The notes under the pieces were generated by a model that was not told where the DNA came from, did not search any database, and was given only the letters and a program-made list of their open reading frames with translations. Shown in pieces: positions 36,862 to 46,564 of a stretch of DNA of 64,000 nucleotides. The stretch spans positions 1 through 64,000 of the forward strand of contig JAIOJV010000016.1 of assembly GCA_019911805.1 (NCBI GenBank). The letters are read 5' to 3'. The translations under genes were made by a program, and so were the position numbers. Each line of letters starts with the position of its first letter. Positions within the stretch are counted from its first letter, which is position 1. Origin of the DNA: Gammaproteobacteria bacterium. Lineage in GTDB: Bacteria > Pseudomonadota > Gammaproteobacteria > Thiohalobacterales > Thiohalobacteraceae.

Positions 36862-39252
36862 TCAGGCAATGCCAACGGGTCTCACGGGACGACTGATGGC
36901 CGCTTGCGTCGCGTCCAGGGGTACCGGGCTGGCGAGGTGATGGCCCTGCGCGTAGTCCACGCCGATATCACGGAGGGCGGCCAGCGTCCGACCGTCCTCG
37001 ACGTACTCAGCAATGGTGCGGATGCCCATGGTGTGGCCGATCTCGTTGATGGCGTGCACCATGGCGCGATCGATGGGATCGGTACACATGTCACGGACGA
37101 AGCCGCCGTCGATCTTCAGGAAATCGACCGGCAGATTCTTGAGGTAGCCGAAGGACGACAGGCCGCTGCCGAAATCATCCAGCGCGAATTTGAAACCGCG
37201 CGCCTGCAGACCGGCCAGAAACGCGATCGCATGCGAGAGATTGGCAATCGCCGCCGTCTCGGTCACCTCCAGGCAGACGCGGGCCGGGTCGACCCCGTAG
37301 CGCTCCTGACACTCGATGATGAACTCGGGCATGCCTGCGCGCGTGAGGGACAGACCCGACAGGTTGATCGCTATCGCCGGCAGCCTGGACGGCATGTCGC
37401 GCATCGCCATGAAGGCGTGCTCGATCACCCAGCGGTCGATGTCCGGCATCAGGCCGTAGCGCTCTGCCGCCGAAATGAAGCTGCCGGGCAGCACCAGATC
37501 ACCTTCCTCGTCGCGCATGCGCACCAGGATTTCGTACATCGTACCGCCACCACCACGGATCGCCTCGATCGGCTGGATGTACAGTACGAAGCGATTATCC
37601 TCCAAGGCGTGACGGAGGCGCGATACCCACTGCATCTCACCGTGCCGCCGTGCCAGTTCGGCGTCGTCGGGCTGATACAGATGGCTGCGGTTGCGGCCCA
37701 GGTCCTTGGCGGCGTAACAGGCGATGTCCGCCGCACTCATCGCGCCACCCACCGAAGCGGTCTGTTCGTCGATGATCACGATGCCGATGCTCACGCCGAC
37801 ATCGAAGAAGCGTTCCTGCCAGGCAAAGCGGAACGCCCCGAGGGTCTGGACGAGTTTGTCGGCGATCTCCCGGGCCTGATCGACGTTGCAGCCGCGCAGG
37901 ATCACCCCGAACTCGTCTCCGCCGAGGCGTGCCAGGGTGTCGGATTGACGGATGCACGTCAGCAGCATCCGGCTGAGCAGCCGCAGCAACTCGTCGCCGG
38001 CGCTATGGCCACAGGTGTCGTTGACGATCTTGAACTGATCGAGATCGAGATACAGCAGCGCACTGCAGTGCTCCGGATCGGCGGCGTGGCCGATGACTTC
38101 CTGCAGTTCGCGTTCGAATTCCTTGCGGTTGACCAGGCCCGTCAGGGCATCGTGGGTGGCCTGCCAGCCGATCTGCCGCGCCATCGCATGGGTCTCGCTG
38201 ACGTCGTGCAGGATGGCGACGGCACCCATGATCTCGCCGCCCGCCCCGCGGATCGGTGCCACCGACACCTCTACCATACAGGTGGACCCGTCACGCCCCT
38301 GCAGCAACCGTGGTTCCGGCAGTTTTACGGACTGTTGCCGCTGCAGACAATGCTGCACCGCGTCGGGGTCTGAGGTGCCACCCTCCTCCTCGGACAGTAC
38401 GCATACGGTCGCGAACAGCTCGCCCACGGCGAGCTGCTGCGGCCAGCCCGTGAGCCTGCAGGCGGCCACATTCATGAAATCGATCCGGCCGCCGGCCGTG
38501 GTCGTGATCACGGCGTCGTTGATGGACGCGAGGGTGATCTGGGCACGCTCCTTCTCGGCCATGAGCGCGAACTCGGCAGTGCGCCGGTCCGTCACGTCGG
38601 TCTGGGTGCCGACCATGCGCAGCGCATGGCCGTCGTGATCACGCTCGACGACCTTGGCGCGCACCAGCATCCAGAGCCAGGCGCCAGCGCCGCTGCGGAA
38701 GCGGAATTCCTGCATGAAGGCGTCGGACTCACCCATGACGTGGTCCTGCAGGGCCGCGAGTACCGCGGGGCGGTCGTCAGGATGCACCCGCTGGGCCCAG
38801 AAGTTATAGGTGCCGACGACGTCTTCCCGCTGATAGCACAGCATCTCGATCCACCGCGGGCTGTAATAGACCTCGCCCGTGCGGATGTTCCAATCCCACA
38901 GACCGTCGCTCGCCCCGTCCAGCGCGAAGGTCAGCCGTTGTTCGCGCGCGGTGACACGCCGGCGCGCCTCGATTTCCGCCTCCAGCAGCTGTTCGCGCGC
39001 GGTGATCTCGGCCGTGTGGGTCTGTTCCTCCAACGACAATGCCCGGATCACCGCGATCATGAAACCGAATAGGCCGCCCACCAGCGATGGGATGACGAAC
39101 ATATAAGGCCGGATCTCGCCGACGGACATACCCAGCACGACCGTATGCTGGGCAACCGCGAAGGCCTGCACGCTGACAGCCGCCAACAGGACCGCCCACA
39201 GGAACATCCTTGGATATTTCCGCACGAGCTTTTTCAGGCTGCCGGGCGTCAT
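36862..39252 (-). CDS. Membrane PAS-PAS-GGDEF-EAL protein
   Basis: A 796-residue c-di-GMP enzyme. Two transmembrane helices at the N terminus (about 15-65) are followed by a coiled linker, two PAS domains (about 95-225 and 230-350), a GGDEF domain with RLGGDEFGVIL (about 355-520) and an EAL domain (about 535-790). The EAL motif reads EIL but keeps the catalytic Glu; EVTET, DDFGSGLSS, LKID and the late YAQGHHL are present. Both activities look possible. The start at 39252 was chosen over an in-frame TTG. It is not linked to the other two c-di-GMP genes. Confidence 0.9.
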   Translation of the reverse strand: MTPGSLKKLVRKYPRMFLWAVLLAAVSVQAFAVAQHTVVLGMSVGEIRPYMFVIPSLVGGLFGFMIAVIRALSLEEQTHTAEITAREQLLEAEIEARRRVTAREQRLTFALDGASDGLWDWNIRTGEVYYSPRWIEMLCYQREDVVGTYNFWAQRVHPDDRPAVLAALQDHVMGESDAFMQEFRFRSGAGAWLWMLVRAKVVERDHDGHALRMVGTQTDVTDRRTAEFALMAEKERAQITLASINDAVITTTAGGRIDFMNVAACRLTGWPQQLAVGELFATVCVLSEEEGGTSDPDAVQHCLQRQQSVKLPEPRLLQGRDGSTCMVEVSVAPIRGAGGEIMGAVAILHDVSETHAMARQIGWQATHDALTGLVNRKEFERELQEVIGHAADPEHCSALLYLDLDQFKIVNDTCGHSAGDELLRLLSRMLLTCIRQSDTLARLGGDEFGVILRGCNVDQAREIADKLVQTLGAFRFAWQERFFDVGVSIGIVIIDEQTASVGGAMSAADIACYAAKDLGRNRSHLYQPDDAELARRHGEMQWVSRLRHALEDNRFVLYIQPIEAIRGGGGTMYEILVRMRDEEGDLVLPGSFISAAERYGLMPDIDRWVIEHAFMAMRDMPSRLPAIAINLSGLSLTRAGMPEFIIECQERYGVDPARVCLEVTETAAIANLSHAIAFLAGLQARGFKFALDDFGSGLSSFGYLKNLPVDFLKIDGGFVRDMCTDPIDRAMVHAINEIGHTMGIRTIAEYVEDGRTLAALRDIGVDYAQGHHLASPVPLDATQAAISRPVRPVGIA

Positions 39253-39412
39253 CCGCGAACCCCACTGCGGCAACTTTCAGGATTCATTATAGTTCTTGAC
39301 GGTATGGTGGGAGGGATTATTCCGGAGTGCCCCGGAGCACCCCGGTAGTGCGCCAATGTGAGTGAGAATCATCGGTGCTCCATCGGGCATGGCGTCCGGT
39401 TGTGTGCAGGAG

Positions 39413-40258
39413 CTATTCGGGGACCAGCCAGTCGAGCCGCTGCCCGCCCTGCCGATCATGCTCCAGGCAGCGCCTCAGCCAGTCCAGCGGCGGCACCAGA
39501 TGATCCTGTAACGGCCAGGGTGGGTTGATGATGAGCAGGCCGCTGCCGACAAAGTCGCCGCGTGCGGTATCCGGCGCGATCCGCAGTTCGGCGCACAGGA
39601 TCCTGCGGATGCCGGTCGCCACGACGGCCGTATGGAAGCGCCCGGTCAGCGAGCGCGACAGAATGGGATACCAGATGGCGTAGATGCCGGTCGGCCAGCG
39701 CGCATGGGCCATGGTCAGCGCCGCGACCACGCGCGCGTACTCGTCCTTGCGCTCATAGGGCGGGTCGATCAGCACCAGCCCGCGGCGCTCCGGCGGCGGG
39801 AGCAAGGCCTTCAGCCCCTGATAGGCATCCTGGAGATGCACGGCCACCTGGGCATCGCCAGCGAACAGCGCCCTCAGCCGGGCGTGATCGGCCGGCTGCA
39901 GTTCGCTCAGCAGCAGCCGGTCACCCGACCGCAGCAGGGCGCGGATCAGCCGTGGTGAACCGGGGTAGCGCGACGGCACCTCGGCACCATCGTTCTCCGC
40001 GCGCACCAGTGCCAGGTACTGCGCCACCGTGTCCGGTGGATCCGGACACGCCATCACCCGCAACAGACCATCGGCAAACTCACGGTTCTTCTGCGCCTCC
40101 GCCGACTTCAGATCATAGCGGCCGAGCCCTGCGTGCGTATCCAGCACACAGAACGGCGTCACCTTGCGCCGCAGCGTACGCAGCAGTTCCACCAGCACCA
40201 CGTGCTTGAAGACATCGGCGAAGTTGCCGGCATGATAGATATGACGGTAGCTGAGCAT
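39413..40258 (-). CDS. rlmJ: 23S rRNA A2030 N6-methyltransferase RlmJ
   Basis: A 281-residue SAM-dependent methyltransferase starting MLSYRHIYHAGNFADVFKHVVL, the family signature. The catalytic DPPYE motif is near residue 163 and FCVLDTHAGLGRYDL forms the SAM site. Expected length is about 280. It stands alone between a c-di-GMP gene and the lnt operon. Confidence 0.95.
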   Translation of the reverse strand: MLSYRHIYHAGNFADVFKHVVLVELLRTLRRKVTPFCVLDTHAGLGRYDLKSAEAQKNREFADGLLRVMACPDPPDTVAQYLALVRAENDGAEVPSRYPGSPRLIRALLRSGDRLLLSELQPADHARLRALFAGDAQVAVHLQDAYQGLKALLPPPERRGLVLIDPPYERKDEYARVVAALTMAHARWPTGIYAIWYPILSRSLTGRFHTAVVATGIRRILCAELRIAPDTARGDFVGSGLLIINPPWPLQDHLVPPLDWLRRCLEHDRQGGQRLDWLVPE

Positions 40259-40280
40259 CGTACTTCGAGTGTTACACGTC

Positions 40281-40461
40281 TTTAACCACAAAGGACACGA
40301 AGGATACAAAGCAAATCGCAGGCCGGGTTAGGTGATAGCACCATAACCCGACGATGCGCACCTCACCATGCCGGATTACGCTGCGGCAAGCCGCACCACA
40401 TGAACAACATGAACGTGTAGTACAGAAATCCCTTTGTGTCCTTCGTGTCCTTTGTGGTTAA
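40281..40461. repeat. CACGAAGGA palindrome at the lnt 3' end
   Basis: Left arm 40281-40310 and right arm 40429-40461 are CACAAAGGA/CACGAAGGA runs in opposite orientation. The interior holds a second hairpin (GGGTTA/TAACCC near 40325-40355). The right arm supplies the TAA stop of lnt. Confidence 0.88.
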
Positions 40462-41981
40462 TTCGTTCTATGACGATGCCGGACAAATACCGCCCACACC
40501 AGTACCGCACCGATCACGATCGGCCAGTTGCCCCAGCGCACATACGGGGTCGCGCCGCTGCGCGGTTCGATCTCGCCGCGCACCACGGCAGTCTCGAACT
40601 GCGGGCCACGTTCGCGGATGGCGCCGTCGGGGCCGATGATGGCGGTGATGCCGGTATTGGTCGCGCGCAACAGAAAGCGGCCGGTCTCCAGGGCGCGCAT
40701 GCGCGCCATCTCCAGATGCTGATGCGGGGCGAGCGAGTCACCGAACCAGGCGTCGTTGCTGACGTTCACCAGGAAGGCGGCCTCTGGCAGCTTGGTGGCG
40801 ATCTCCTCCGCGAACACGATCTCGTAGCAGATGGACACGCCCACCGGCCAGCCCGCTACCCTGATCGGCGGCTGATCCAGGCCGCCGGCACTGAAATCCG
40901 CCACCGGCAGCGGCATCACCTGCAACAGTGAGCCGAACAGCGCACGCAGCGGCAGATATTCGCCGAACGGTACCAGGTGGTGCTTGTAGTAGGCGTCTTC
41001 TTCATCGCCCACACTGATCACGGCGTTGTAGTACTTCCAGGCCTCGCGGTCCAGCACCGGAATACCGGTCAGCACCTCGCTGTGGGCGCGGCGCGCCTCC
41101 TCGCGCAACCGGATCAGGAAGTCGTTCTCCACCTGATGCAGGAACGCCGGTATCGCCGTCTCCGGCCAGACGACCAGATCCCGCCCGCCGTCCGGGCCGT
41201 ACCATTCGGCACGCGTCAACATGAGGTAGCGCTCCAGCGTCGCCAGCTGCTGGTCTTCCTCCCATTTCTGGTCCTGTGGGATGTTGCCCTGCACCAGACT
41301 GACGCGCAGCGGCGGACCGGCGGCCGTGGTCCAGTCGACCGCCGTCAGACGCTCGCCGCCCCACCACAACGCAACGAACAGCAGCGGGCCGACCCAGCGC
41401 GCCCGGCCGTGTCCGACTAGCGCCCAGGCCAGCAGCCCCGCACTCAGCGCCACCAACCAGCCCAGTCCATAGATACCGAACAGCGGGGCATAGCCGGCGA
41501 GTGGTGCATCGATCTGGGTGTACCCGAGGTTCAACCAGGGGAACCCGGTGAACAGCCAGCCGCGCACCCATTCGGCGAGCACCCAGCCGGCGGGCAGCAG
41601 CAGCAACAGCTGAACACCGTCGCCGGCGGCACGGCGCGCGACTGCCCAGGCCAGCACCGCGGGAAACAGGCTCAGGTAGGCGACCAGCAGCAGCATGACG
41701 CCGATGGCGGCCGGCAACGGCGAGTGACCGAAATAATGAATGCTGATATAGATCCAATTGACGCCGATACCGAACATGCCCAGGCCGAAGGCGTAGCCCA
41801 TGCGGAATGCGGTCCCCGGCGTGCGTCCGCGCAGCAGCAGGAACAGCAGCGCCAACGCCACGACGGCGAGCGGATAGTAGCCGAAGGGTGCGAAGGCGAA
41901 CGGTACCGTCGCACCGAGCAGGAAGGCCGCCAGCAATGACAGCCCCACCCACAGGGTACGCGGCAGATCAGGTATGGACAT
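40458..41981 (-). CDS. lnt: Apolipoprotein N-acyltransferase
   Basis: A 507-residue inner-membrane enzyme that adds the third acyl chain to lipoproteins. The N-terminal half has about six to eight transmembrane helices. The C-terminal nitrilase domain carries the Glu-Lys-Cys triad in VVWPETAIPAF, YYKHHLVPFGEYLP and GVSICYEIVF. The start at 41981 gives MSIPDLPRTLW. It is the last gene of miaB-phoH-ybeY-corC-lnt, the standard order. Confidence 0.96.
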   Translation of the reverse strand: MSIPDLPRTLWVGLSLLAAFLLGATVPFAFAPFGYYPLAVVALALLFLLLRGRTPGTAFRMGYAFGLGMFGIGVNWIYISIHYFGHSPLPAAIGVMLLLVAYLSLFPAVLAWAVARRAAGDGVQLLLLLPAGWVLAEWVRGWLFTGFPWLNLGYTQIDAPLAGYAPLFGIYGLGWLVALSAGLLAWALVGHGRARWVGPLLFVALWWGGERLTAVDWTTAAGPPLRVSLVQGNIPQDQKWEEDQQLATLERYLMLTRAEWYGPDGGRDLVVWPETAIPAFLHQVENDFLIRLREEARRAHSEVLTGIPVLDREAWKYYNAVISVGDEEDAYYKHHLVPFGEYLPLRALFGSLLQVMPLPVADFSAGGLDQPPIRVAGWPVGVSICYEIVFAEEIATKLPEAAFLVNVSNDAWFGDSLAPHQHLEMARMRALETGRFLLRATNTGITAIIGPDGAIRERGPQFETAVVRGEIEPRSGATPYVRWGNWPIVIGAVLVWAVFVRHRHRTN

Positions 41982-42086
41982 GATGTTCCGGCCGGCGAGT
42001 GTCGGCCACCGGGAGGGCGGTGCGTCTGCCGCGCAGCCTGATCGCTCCGGGACGCGGGTGGCAGGCCGTGGCACCGTTGCGGGTCG

Positions 42087-42983
42087 TCACTGCTTCGAAT
42101 CCGGCGCCACTCCCTGCCCCGCAGTGCCGGCCGTCTCGTCCGGCGGCGACAGTACGGTCAACCGCAGCATGTGTACGCGGCGTTTGTCGGCATGCAGCAC
42201 CTTGAATTCGAGGTTGCCGATCATCACGCTCTCGCCGCGCTTGGGCACGTGACCGAAGGCCTGGACCACGGGGCCACCGATGGTGTCGAATTCCTCATCG
42301 CTGAAGGCCGTGCCGAAATACTCGTTGAAATCCTCAATGGGCGTCAACGCCTTGAGGACGAAATGGGTCTCGCTACGCTTGCGGATGAAGGCATCGTCAT
42401 CGGTATCGTGCTCGTCCTCGATATCACCAACGATCTGCTCCAGTACGTCTTCGATCGTCACAATGCCGGCCACGCCGCCGTACTCATCCACGACGATGGC
42501 CAGATGATTGTGGCTGGCCCGGAATTCCTTGAGCAGTACATTGAGGCGCTTGCTCTCCGGAATGAATACGGCCGGCCGCATGACATCTTTGATATCGAAG
42601 CTGATGTCACCGTCGAAGCGATAACGCAACAGATCTTTGGCGAGCAGAATACCGACGACCTCATCGCGGCTGTCGTTGATGACGGGGAAGCGCGAGTGGC
42701 TGGACTCGATGATGGTGGGCAACATCTCCTCGGTGGTCGCATCCCGGTTGACCACCACCATCTGCGCACGCGGGATCATGACGTCGCGGACCTGCATCTC
42801 GGAGACCTGCAGCACGCTCTCGATCATACCGAGCGCATCGGCGTCGAGCAGATCACGCTGTTGCGCGTCGCGCAGCAGGCCCACCAGTTGTTCACGGTCC
42901 CTGGGTTCGCGCAACAGCGCCTGACTCAGGCGGTCAAACCAGGATTTATACGGCGCCATGCCGTTGTTAGGTCGGTCGTCCAT
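42087..42983 (-). CDS. corC: CorC/HlyC family protein with CBS pair
   Basis: A 298-residue cytoplasmic protein with a CBS pair (about 75-200) and a CorC_HlyC domain (about 215-295). CorC is linked to magnesium and cobalt efflux but its biochemical role is debated. The ATG at 42983 avoids a longer TTG start inside the GATACAAG repeat. It sits between ybeY and lnt. Confidence 0.94.
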   Translation of the reverse strand: MDDRPNNGMAPYKSWFDRLSQALLREPRDREQLVGLLRDAQQRDLLDADALGMIESVLQVSEMQVRDVMIPRAQMVVVNRDATTEEMLPTIIESSHSRFPVINDSRDEVVGILLAKDLLRYRFDGDISFDIKDVMRPAVFIPESKRLNVLLKEFRASHNHLAIVVDEYGGVAGIVTIEDVLEQIVGDIEDEHDTDDDAFIRKRSETHFVLKALTPIEDFNEYFGTAFSDEEFDTIGGPVVQAFGHVPKRGESVMIGNLEFKVLHADKRRVHMLRLTVLSPPDETAGTAGQGVAPDSKQ

Positions 42984-42990
42984 AAATCTC

Positions 42991-43069
42991 GTAGATACAA
43001 GTTGCAAGCAACAAGGTGCAAGTGGAAATCGGCGATTATACTTGCCTCTTGCCTCTTGCCTCTTGCAGC
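42991..43069. repeat. GATACAAG/CTCTTGC palindrome at the ybeY 3' end
   Basis: The left arm (42991-43025) is GATACAAG-type and the right arm (43037-43069) repeats the 8-mer CTCTTGCC. The spacer is only about 12 bp. The right arm encodes the C-terminal tail of YbeY. Confidence 0.88.
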
Positions 43070-43542
43070 TCCTGATAAGGGTCTGGATAGCCTAACCGGC
43101 CCAATATTTCAGTTTCAAGCGCCTCCATGGCGCTCGCGTCGACATCGGTCAAGTGATCGTAGCCACGCAGGTGCAGCACGCCGTGCACCACCATATGCGC
43201 CCAGTGCGCCGGTGGCGCCTTGCCCTGCTCGTGTGCCTCGCGTTCTACGACGGGTGTGCAGATCACCACATCGCCCAGCAGCCGGGTGCGCATGCCGGGC
43301 GGTGTCTCGAAGGGAAACGACAGCACGTTCGTCGGGCCGGACGCGCGGCGGTAGGCCTCGTTCAGGGCGGCGCCCTCCGCGGCATCGACCAGGCGCAGCG
43401 TCAGTGCATGGCTGCCACCGAGATCGGCGAGCGCGGCACGCGCCCAGCGGCGCAGCTGGGTATCGTTCGGCTGACCGTCCGCCGTCGACATGCGCTGAAT
43501 AGCCAGCGACAGACGCAGCGTGGCTGCGGGCTCAGGCTCCAT
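43036..43542 (-). CDS. ybeY: Endoribonuclease YbeY
   Basis: A 168-residue metal-dependent RNase that acts in 16S rRNA 3' maturation and ribosome quality control. The zinc motif is HMVVHGVLHLRGYDH. The start at 43542 overlaps phoH by 11 bp. The last nine residues (QEARGKRQV) are encoded by the CTCTTGCC repeat and are unlikely to be conserved. Confidence 0.95.
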   Translation of the reverse strand: MEPEPAATLRLSLAIQRMSTADGQPNDTQLRRWARAALADLGGSHALTLRLVDAAEGAALNEAYRRASGPTNVLSFPFETPPGMRTRLLGDVVICTPVVEREAHEQGKAPPAHWAHMVVHGVLHLRGYDHLTDVDASAMEALETEILGRLGYPDPYQELQEARGKRQV

Positions 43543-44548
43543 GCGGCGCGCCCCCACCGTCACCCCCGGCCTGCTCACTGGCGTCATACGCGGTGACGAT
43601 GCGCTGCACCAGGGGATGGCGCACCACGTCGTGCGCGTTGAAGAAGGTGAAGCTGACACCTTCGACGTCCTTCAGTACGCCGATTACATGTCGCAGCCCC
43701 GACTGAGTGCCACGCGGCAGATCGATCTGTGTCACATCACCAGTCACCACCACCGTGGAACCGAAGCCGATGCGCGTCAGGAACATCTTCATCTGCTCGA
43801 CCGTGGTGTTCTGTGCCTCATCGAGAATAATGAACGATTCATTGAGCGTCCGGCCGCGCATGAACGCCAGCGGCGCGATCTCGATGACGTGGCGTTCGAT
43901 GAGTTTGGAGACACGCTCGAAGCCGAGCATCTCGTACAGTGCGTCATAGAGCGGACGCAGATAGGGGTCGACCTTCTGGGCCATGTCGCCCGGCAGGAAG
44001 CCCAGACGCTCGCCGGCCTCGACCGCCGGCCGCACCAGCACGATGCGGCTGATCTGCTCGCGTTCCAGCGCCCGTACCGCCGCGGCGACCGCGAGATAGG
44101 TCTTGCCGGTGCCGGCCGGCCCGATACCGAAATTCAGATCATGCGTGACGATACTGGCGAGATAACGCTTCTGGTTCGGGCCGCGGCCATGGATCTGGCC
44201 GTGACGGGTCTGGATGGACACCTCGGCCTGCGCCACCTCGGTGACGGCGGCATCCACCAGCATCTCCGCGGCCTCGGCATCGGCCTGCCGCAGGTGCAGA
44301 TGCACCAGTTCCGGTGTCACCGCGGCACTGTCCGCATCGGCATAGAGGCGCTCCAGCACGCGCCCCGCGAGGTGCACTGCGCCGTCGTCGCCGATCACCT
44401 GAAAGTGGTTGCCGCGATTGTTGATCTCCACGCCCAGGCGGCGCTCGATCTGACGCAGGTGCTGGTCGAACTGACCGCACAGGCTCGCCAGCCTGCGGTT
44501 GTCAGCGGGTTCCAGGACGAGATCGACGGCGGCGGGTTTGGGATCCAA
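43532..44548 (-). CDS. PhoH-like ATPase (YbeZ)
   Basis: A 338-residue PhoH-family ATPase. Walker A is FGIGPAGTGKTYLA, and the ILDEAQNTT Walker B and VVTGDVTQIDLP motifs follow. YbeZ is a putative RNA helicase working with YbeY. The start is uncertain: the first in-frame codon is TTG at 44548 (MDPKPAAVDLVLEP). It follows miaB and overlaps ybeY. Confidence 0.93.
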   Translation of the reverse strand: MDPKPAAVDLVLEPADNRRLASLCGQFDQHLRQIERRLGVEINNRGNHFQVIGDDGAVHLAGRVLERLYADADSAAVTPELVHLHLRQADAEAAEMLVDAAVTEVAQAEVSIQTRHGQIHGRGPNQKRYLASIVTHDLNFGIGPAGTGKTYLAVAAAVRALEREQISRIVLVRPAVEAGERLGFLPGDMAQKVDPYLRPLYDALYEMLGFERVSKLIERHVIEIAPLAFMRGRTLNESFIILDEAQNTTVEQMKMFLTRIGFGSTVVVTGDVTQIDLPRGTQSGLRHVIGVLKDVEGVSFTFFNAHDVVRHPLVQRIVTAYDASEQAGGDGGGAPHGA

Positions 44549-44587
44549 AGGCGGGAATGGTGTATGAGGAAGGTGTGGCGGACCGGC

Positions 44588-45961
44588 TCAAGCCCAGTTG
44601 ACGGCGCGGTCGGTACCGGTGTTGCCGGTATCTTCGGCCAGTGCGAGGTATTCGCCGCGCAGGGAATTGGGCAGGGCCGCGGTGATACGTACATCGACGA
44701 ACCGGCCGAGACACGCGGGATCGGCGGCGAAGTTCACCACCCGGTTGTTCTCGGTGCGGCCGGACATCTCGCTGGCGTCCTTGCGCGCGGGCCGGTCGAC
44801 CAGCACACGCTGCACCGTACCCACCATGGCCTCGCTGTAGCCGGCAGCGAATGTGTTGATGCGTGCCTGCAGACGGGCGAGCCGTGCCTTCTTCTCCTCG
44901 AGGCCCACGTCGTCGGGCAGTGCGGCGGCCGGCGTGCCGGGGCGCGCGCTGTAGACGAAACTGAAGGACTGATCGAAGTGCAGCTCCTCGATCAACGCCA
45001 TGGTCGCCTCGAAGTCGGCTCCGGTTTCACCGGGAAAGCCGACGATGAAATCCGAGGACAGGCTCAGATCGGGGCGCGCCTCGCGCAGCCGGCGAATGAT
45101 TGCCTTGTACTCCAGTGCGGTGTGCTTGCGCTTCATCAGTGCCAGGATACGGTCCGAGCCGCTCTGCACCGGCAGGTGCAGATGACTCACCAGCTTCGGC
45201 ACCTCGCGGTAGGCCTGGATCAGGCTGTCGCTCATCTCCAGCGGGTGCGAGGTGGTGTAACGGATACGGCCGATGCCGTCGATGGCGGCGATGTAATGGA
45301 TGAGCAGTGCGAGATCGGCAATGCCGCCGTCGTGCATGGCGCCGCGGTAGGCATTGACGTTCTGACCCAGCAGCGTGACCTCGCGCACACCCTGTTCGGC
45401 CAGCACCACCACCTCGGCGAGGATGTCGTCGAACGGTCGGCTGACTTCTTCGCCGCGGGTGTAGGGCACCACGCAGAAGGTGCAGTACTTGCTGCAGCCT
45501 TCCATGATGGACACGAACGCCGTCGGGCCATCGGCACGCGGTGCCGGCAACGCGTCGAACTTCTCGATTTCGGGGAAGGACACATCGACCACGGCACGCT
45601 GTTCGCTTTCCAGTTGCCGGAGCATAGCGGGCAGGCGGTGCAGGGTCTGCGGACCGAAGATCAGATCGACGCAGGGCGCGCGTTCGCGCAACGCCTCACC
45701 TTCCTGGCTGGCGACACAGCCACCGACACCGATCACCAGCTGCGGCCGGGCGTCCTTCCACTCCCGCCACTGGCCGAGCTGAGAGAAGACCTTCTCCTGC
45801 GCCTTCTCGCGGATGGAACAGGTGTTGAGCAGCAGCACATCGGCCTCTTCGGCGACCAGCGTCCGGGTCAGACCGTGCGACTCCTCGAGCAGGTCGGCGA
45901 TCTTGGCCGAGTCGTACTCGTTCATCTGGCAGCCGAAGGTCTTGATGTAAAGCTTGTCCAT
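44588..45961 (-). CDS. miaB: tRNA-2-methylthio-N6-isopentenyladenosine synthase MiaB
   Basis: A 457-residue radical-SAM methylthiotransferase acting on A37 of tRNAs. It has the N-terminal UPF0004 domain with three cluster cysteines (FGCQMN, NTCSIR, GGCVA), the radical-SAM motif CSKYCTFC, and a C-terminal TRAM domain with RTENNRVV. It begins the phoH-ybeY-corC-lnt operon. Confidence 0.97.
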   Translation of the reverse strand: MDKLYIKTFGCQMNEYDSAKIADLLEESHGLTRTLVAEEADVLLLNTCSIREKAQEKVFSQLGQWREWKDARPQLVIGVGGCVASQEGEALRERAPCVDLIFGPQTLHRLPAMLRQLESEQRAVVDVSFPEIEKFDALPAPRADGPTAFVSIMEGCSKYCTFCVVPYTRGEEVSRPFDDILAEVVVLAEQGVREVTLLGQNVNAYRGAMHDGGIADLALLIHYIAAIDGIGRIRYTTSHPLEMSDSLIQAYREVPKLVSHLHLPVQSGSDRILALMKRKHTALEYKAIIRRLREARPDLSLSSDFIVGFPGETGADFEATMALIEELHFDQSFSFVYSARPGTPAAALPDDVGLEEKKARLARLQARINTFAAGYSEAMVGTVQRVLVDRPARKDASEMSGRTENNRVVNFAADPACLGRFVDVRITAALPNSLRGEYLALAEDTGNTGTDRAVNWA

Positions 45962-45983
45962 AGATGTTCAGACATGGGTGGAG

Positions 45984-46164
45984 GAGGAGATACAAGATAC
46001 AAGGTGCGAGATACAAGTAAAACCCAGGTCGCTTGTATCTTGTCTCTTGCCTCTTGTATCTGAATTCAAAGAGGAGATACAAGATACAAGGTGCAAGATA
46101 CAAGTAAAACCCAGGTCTCTTGTCTCTTGTCTCTTGTCTCTTGTCTCTTGTATCTGAATTCAAA
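45984..46164. repeat. Tandem pair of GATACAAG hairpin units next to rnpB
   Basis: Two successive units, 45984-46070 (87 bp) and 46071-46164 (94 bp), each contain a GATACAAG run, an AAAACCCAGGTC loop and the complementary CTTGT run, ending TCTGAATTCAAA. The second unit's right arm is four CTCTTGT repeats longer than needed. The block ends exactly at the 3' end of rnpB. Confidence 0.9.
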
Positions 46165-46517
46165 CGAGTCGGCCTGTAAGCCGGGTTCTGTCGTGGACAG
46201 TCATTCATCTGCGATACGCGTCGCCGCGTACCTGTAGCGACCTACCCGGGGGCAGCGCGGGCCGCGCCAGTGCCCCCCTATTTGGTCTTGCTCCGGGTGG
46301 GGTTTACCCTGCCACTTCCGTTGCCGGAAGCGCGGTGCGCTCTTACCGCACCATTTCACCCTTACCGGCACGCCGTCCTTCGACGGGGTGCTTAGGCGGT
46401 ATCATTTCTGTGGCACTTTCCGTGGGCTCGCGCCCCCCAGGCGTTACCTGGCACCCTGCCCTGTGGAGCCCGGACTTTCCTCGAGGGTTACCCCCCGCGA
46501 CCGTCCGGCCGACTCGA
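46165..46517 (-). ncRNA. rnpB: RNase P RNA, bacterial type A
   Basis: The catalytic RNA of RNase P, which trims tRNA 5' leaders; about 353 nt. Read on the minus strand it has GAGGAAAGTCCGGGCTCCAC near its start, then CAGGGTGCCAGGTAACGCC, AAGGGTGAAA, GGGTAAACCCCACCCGGAGC and the 3' AGAACCCGGCTTACAGGCC. The 5' GAGTCGGCC and 3' GGCCGACTC form helix P1. The 5' end is set from P1 and the promoter; the ends are good to a few bases. Confidence 0.95.
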
Positions 46518-46523
46518 GGGCGC

Positions 46524-46529
46524 AGTATA
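46524..46529 (-). promoter_or_regulatory. -10 box of rnpB
   Basis: TATACT on the minus strand, five of six consensus positions, ends seven bases before the inferred RNase P RNA 5' end. The -35 region (TGCAGG) is weak. Confidence 0.6.
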
Positions 46530-46564
46530 GCATGAGTACCCGCCCCCCCTGCAGGGCTGTGCCC

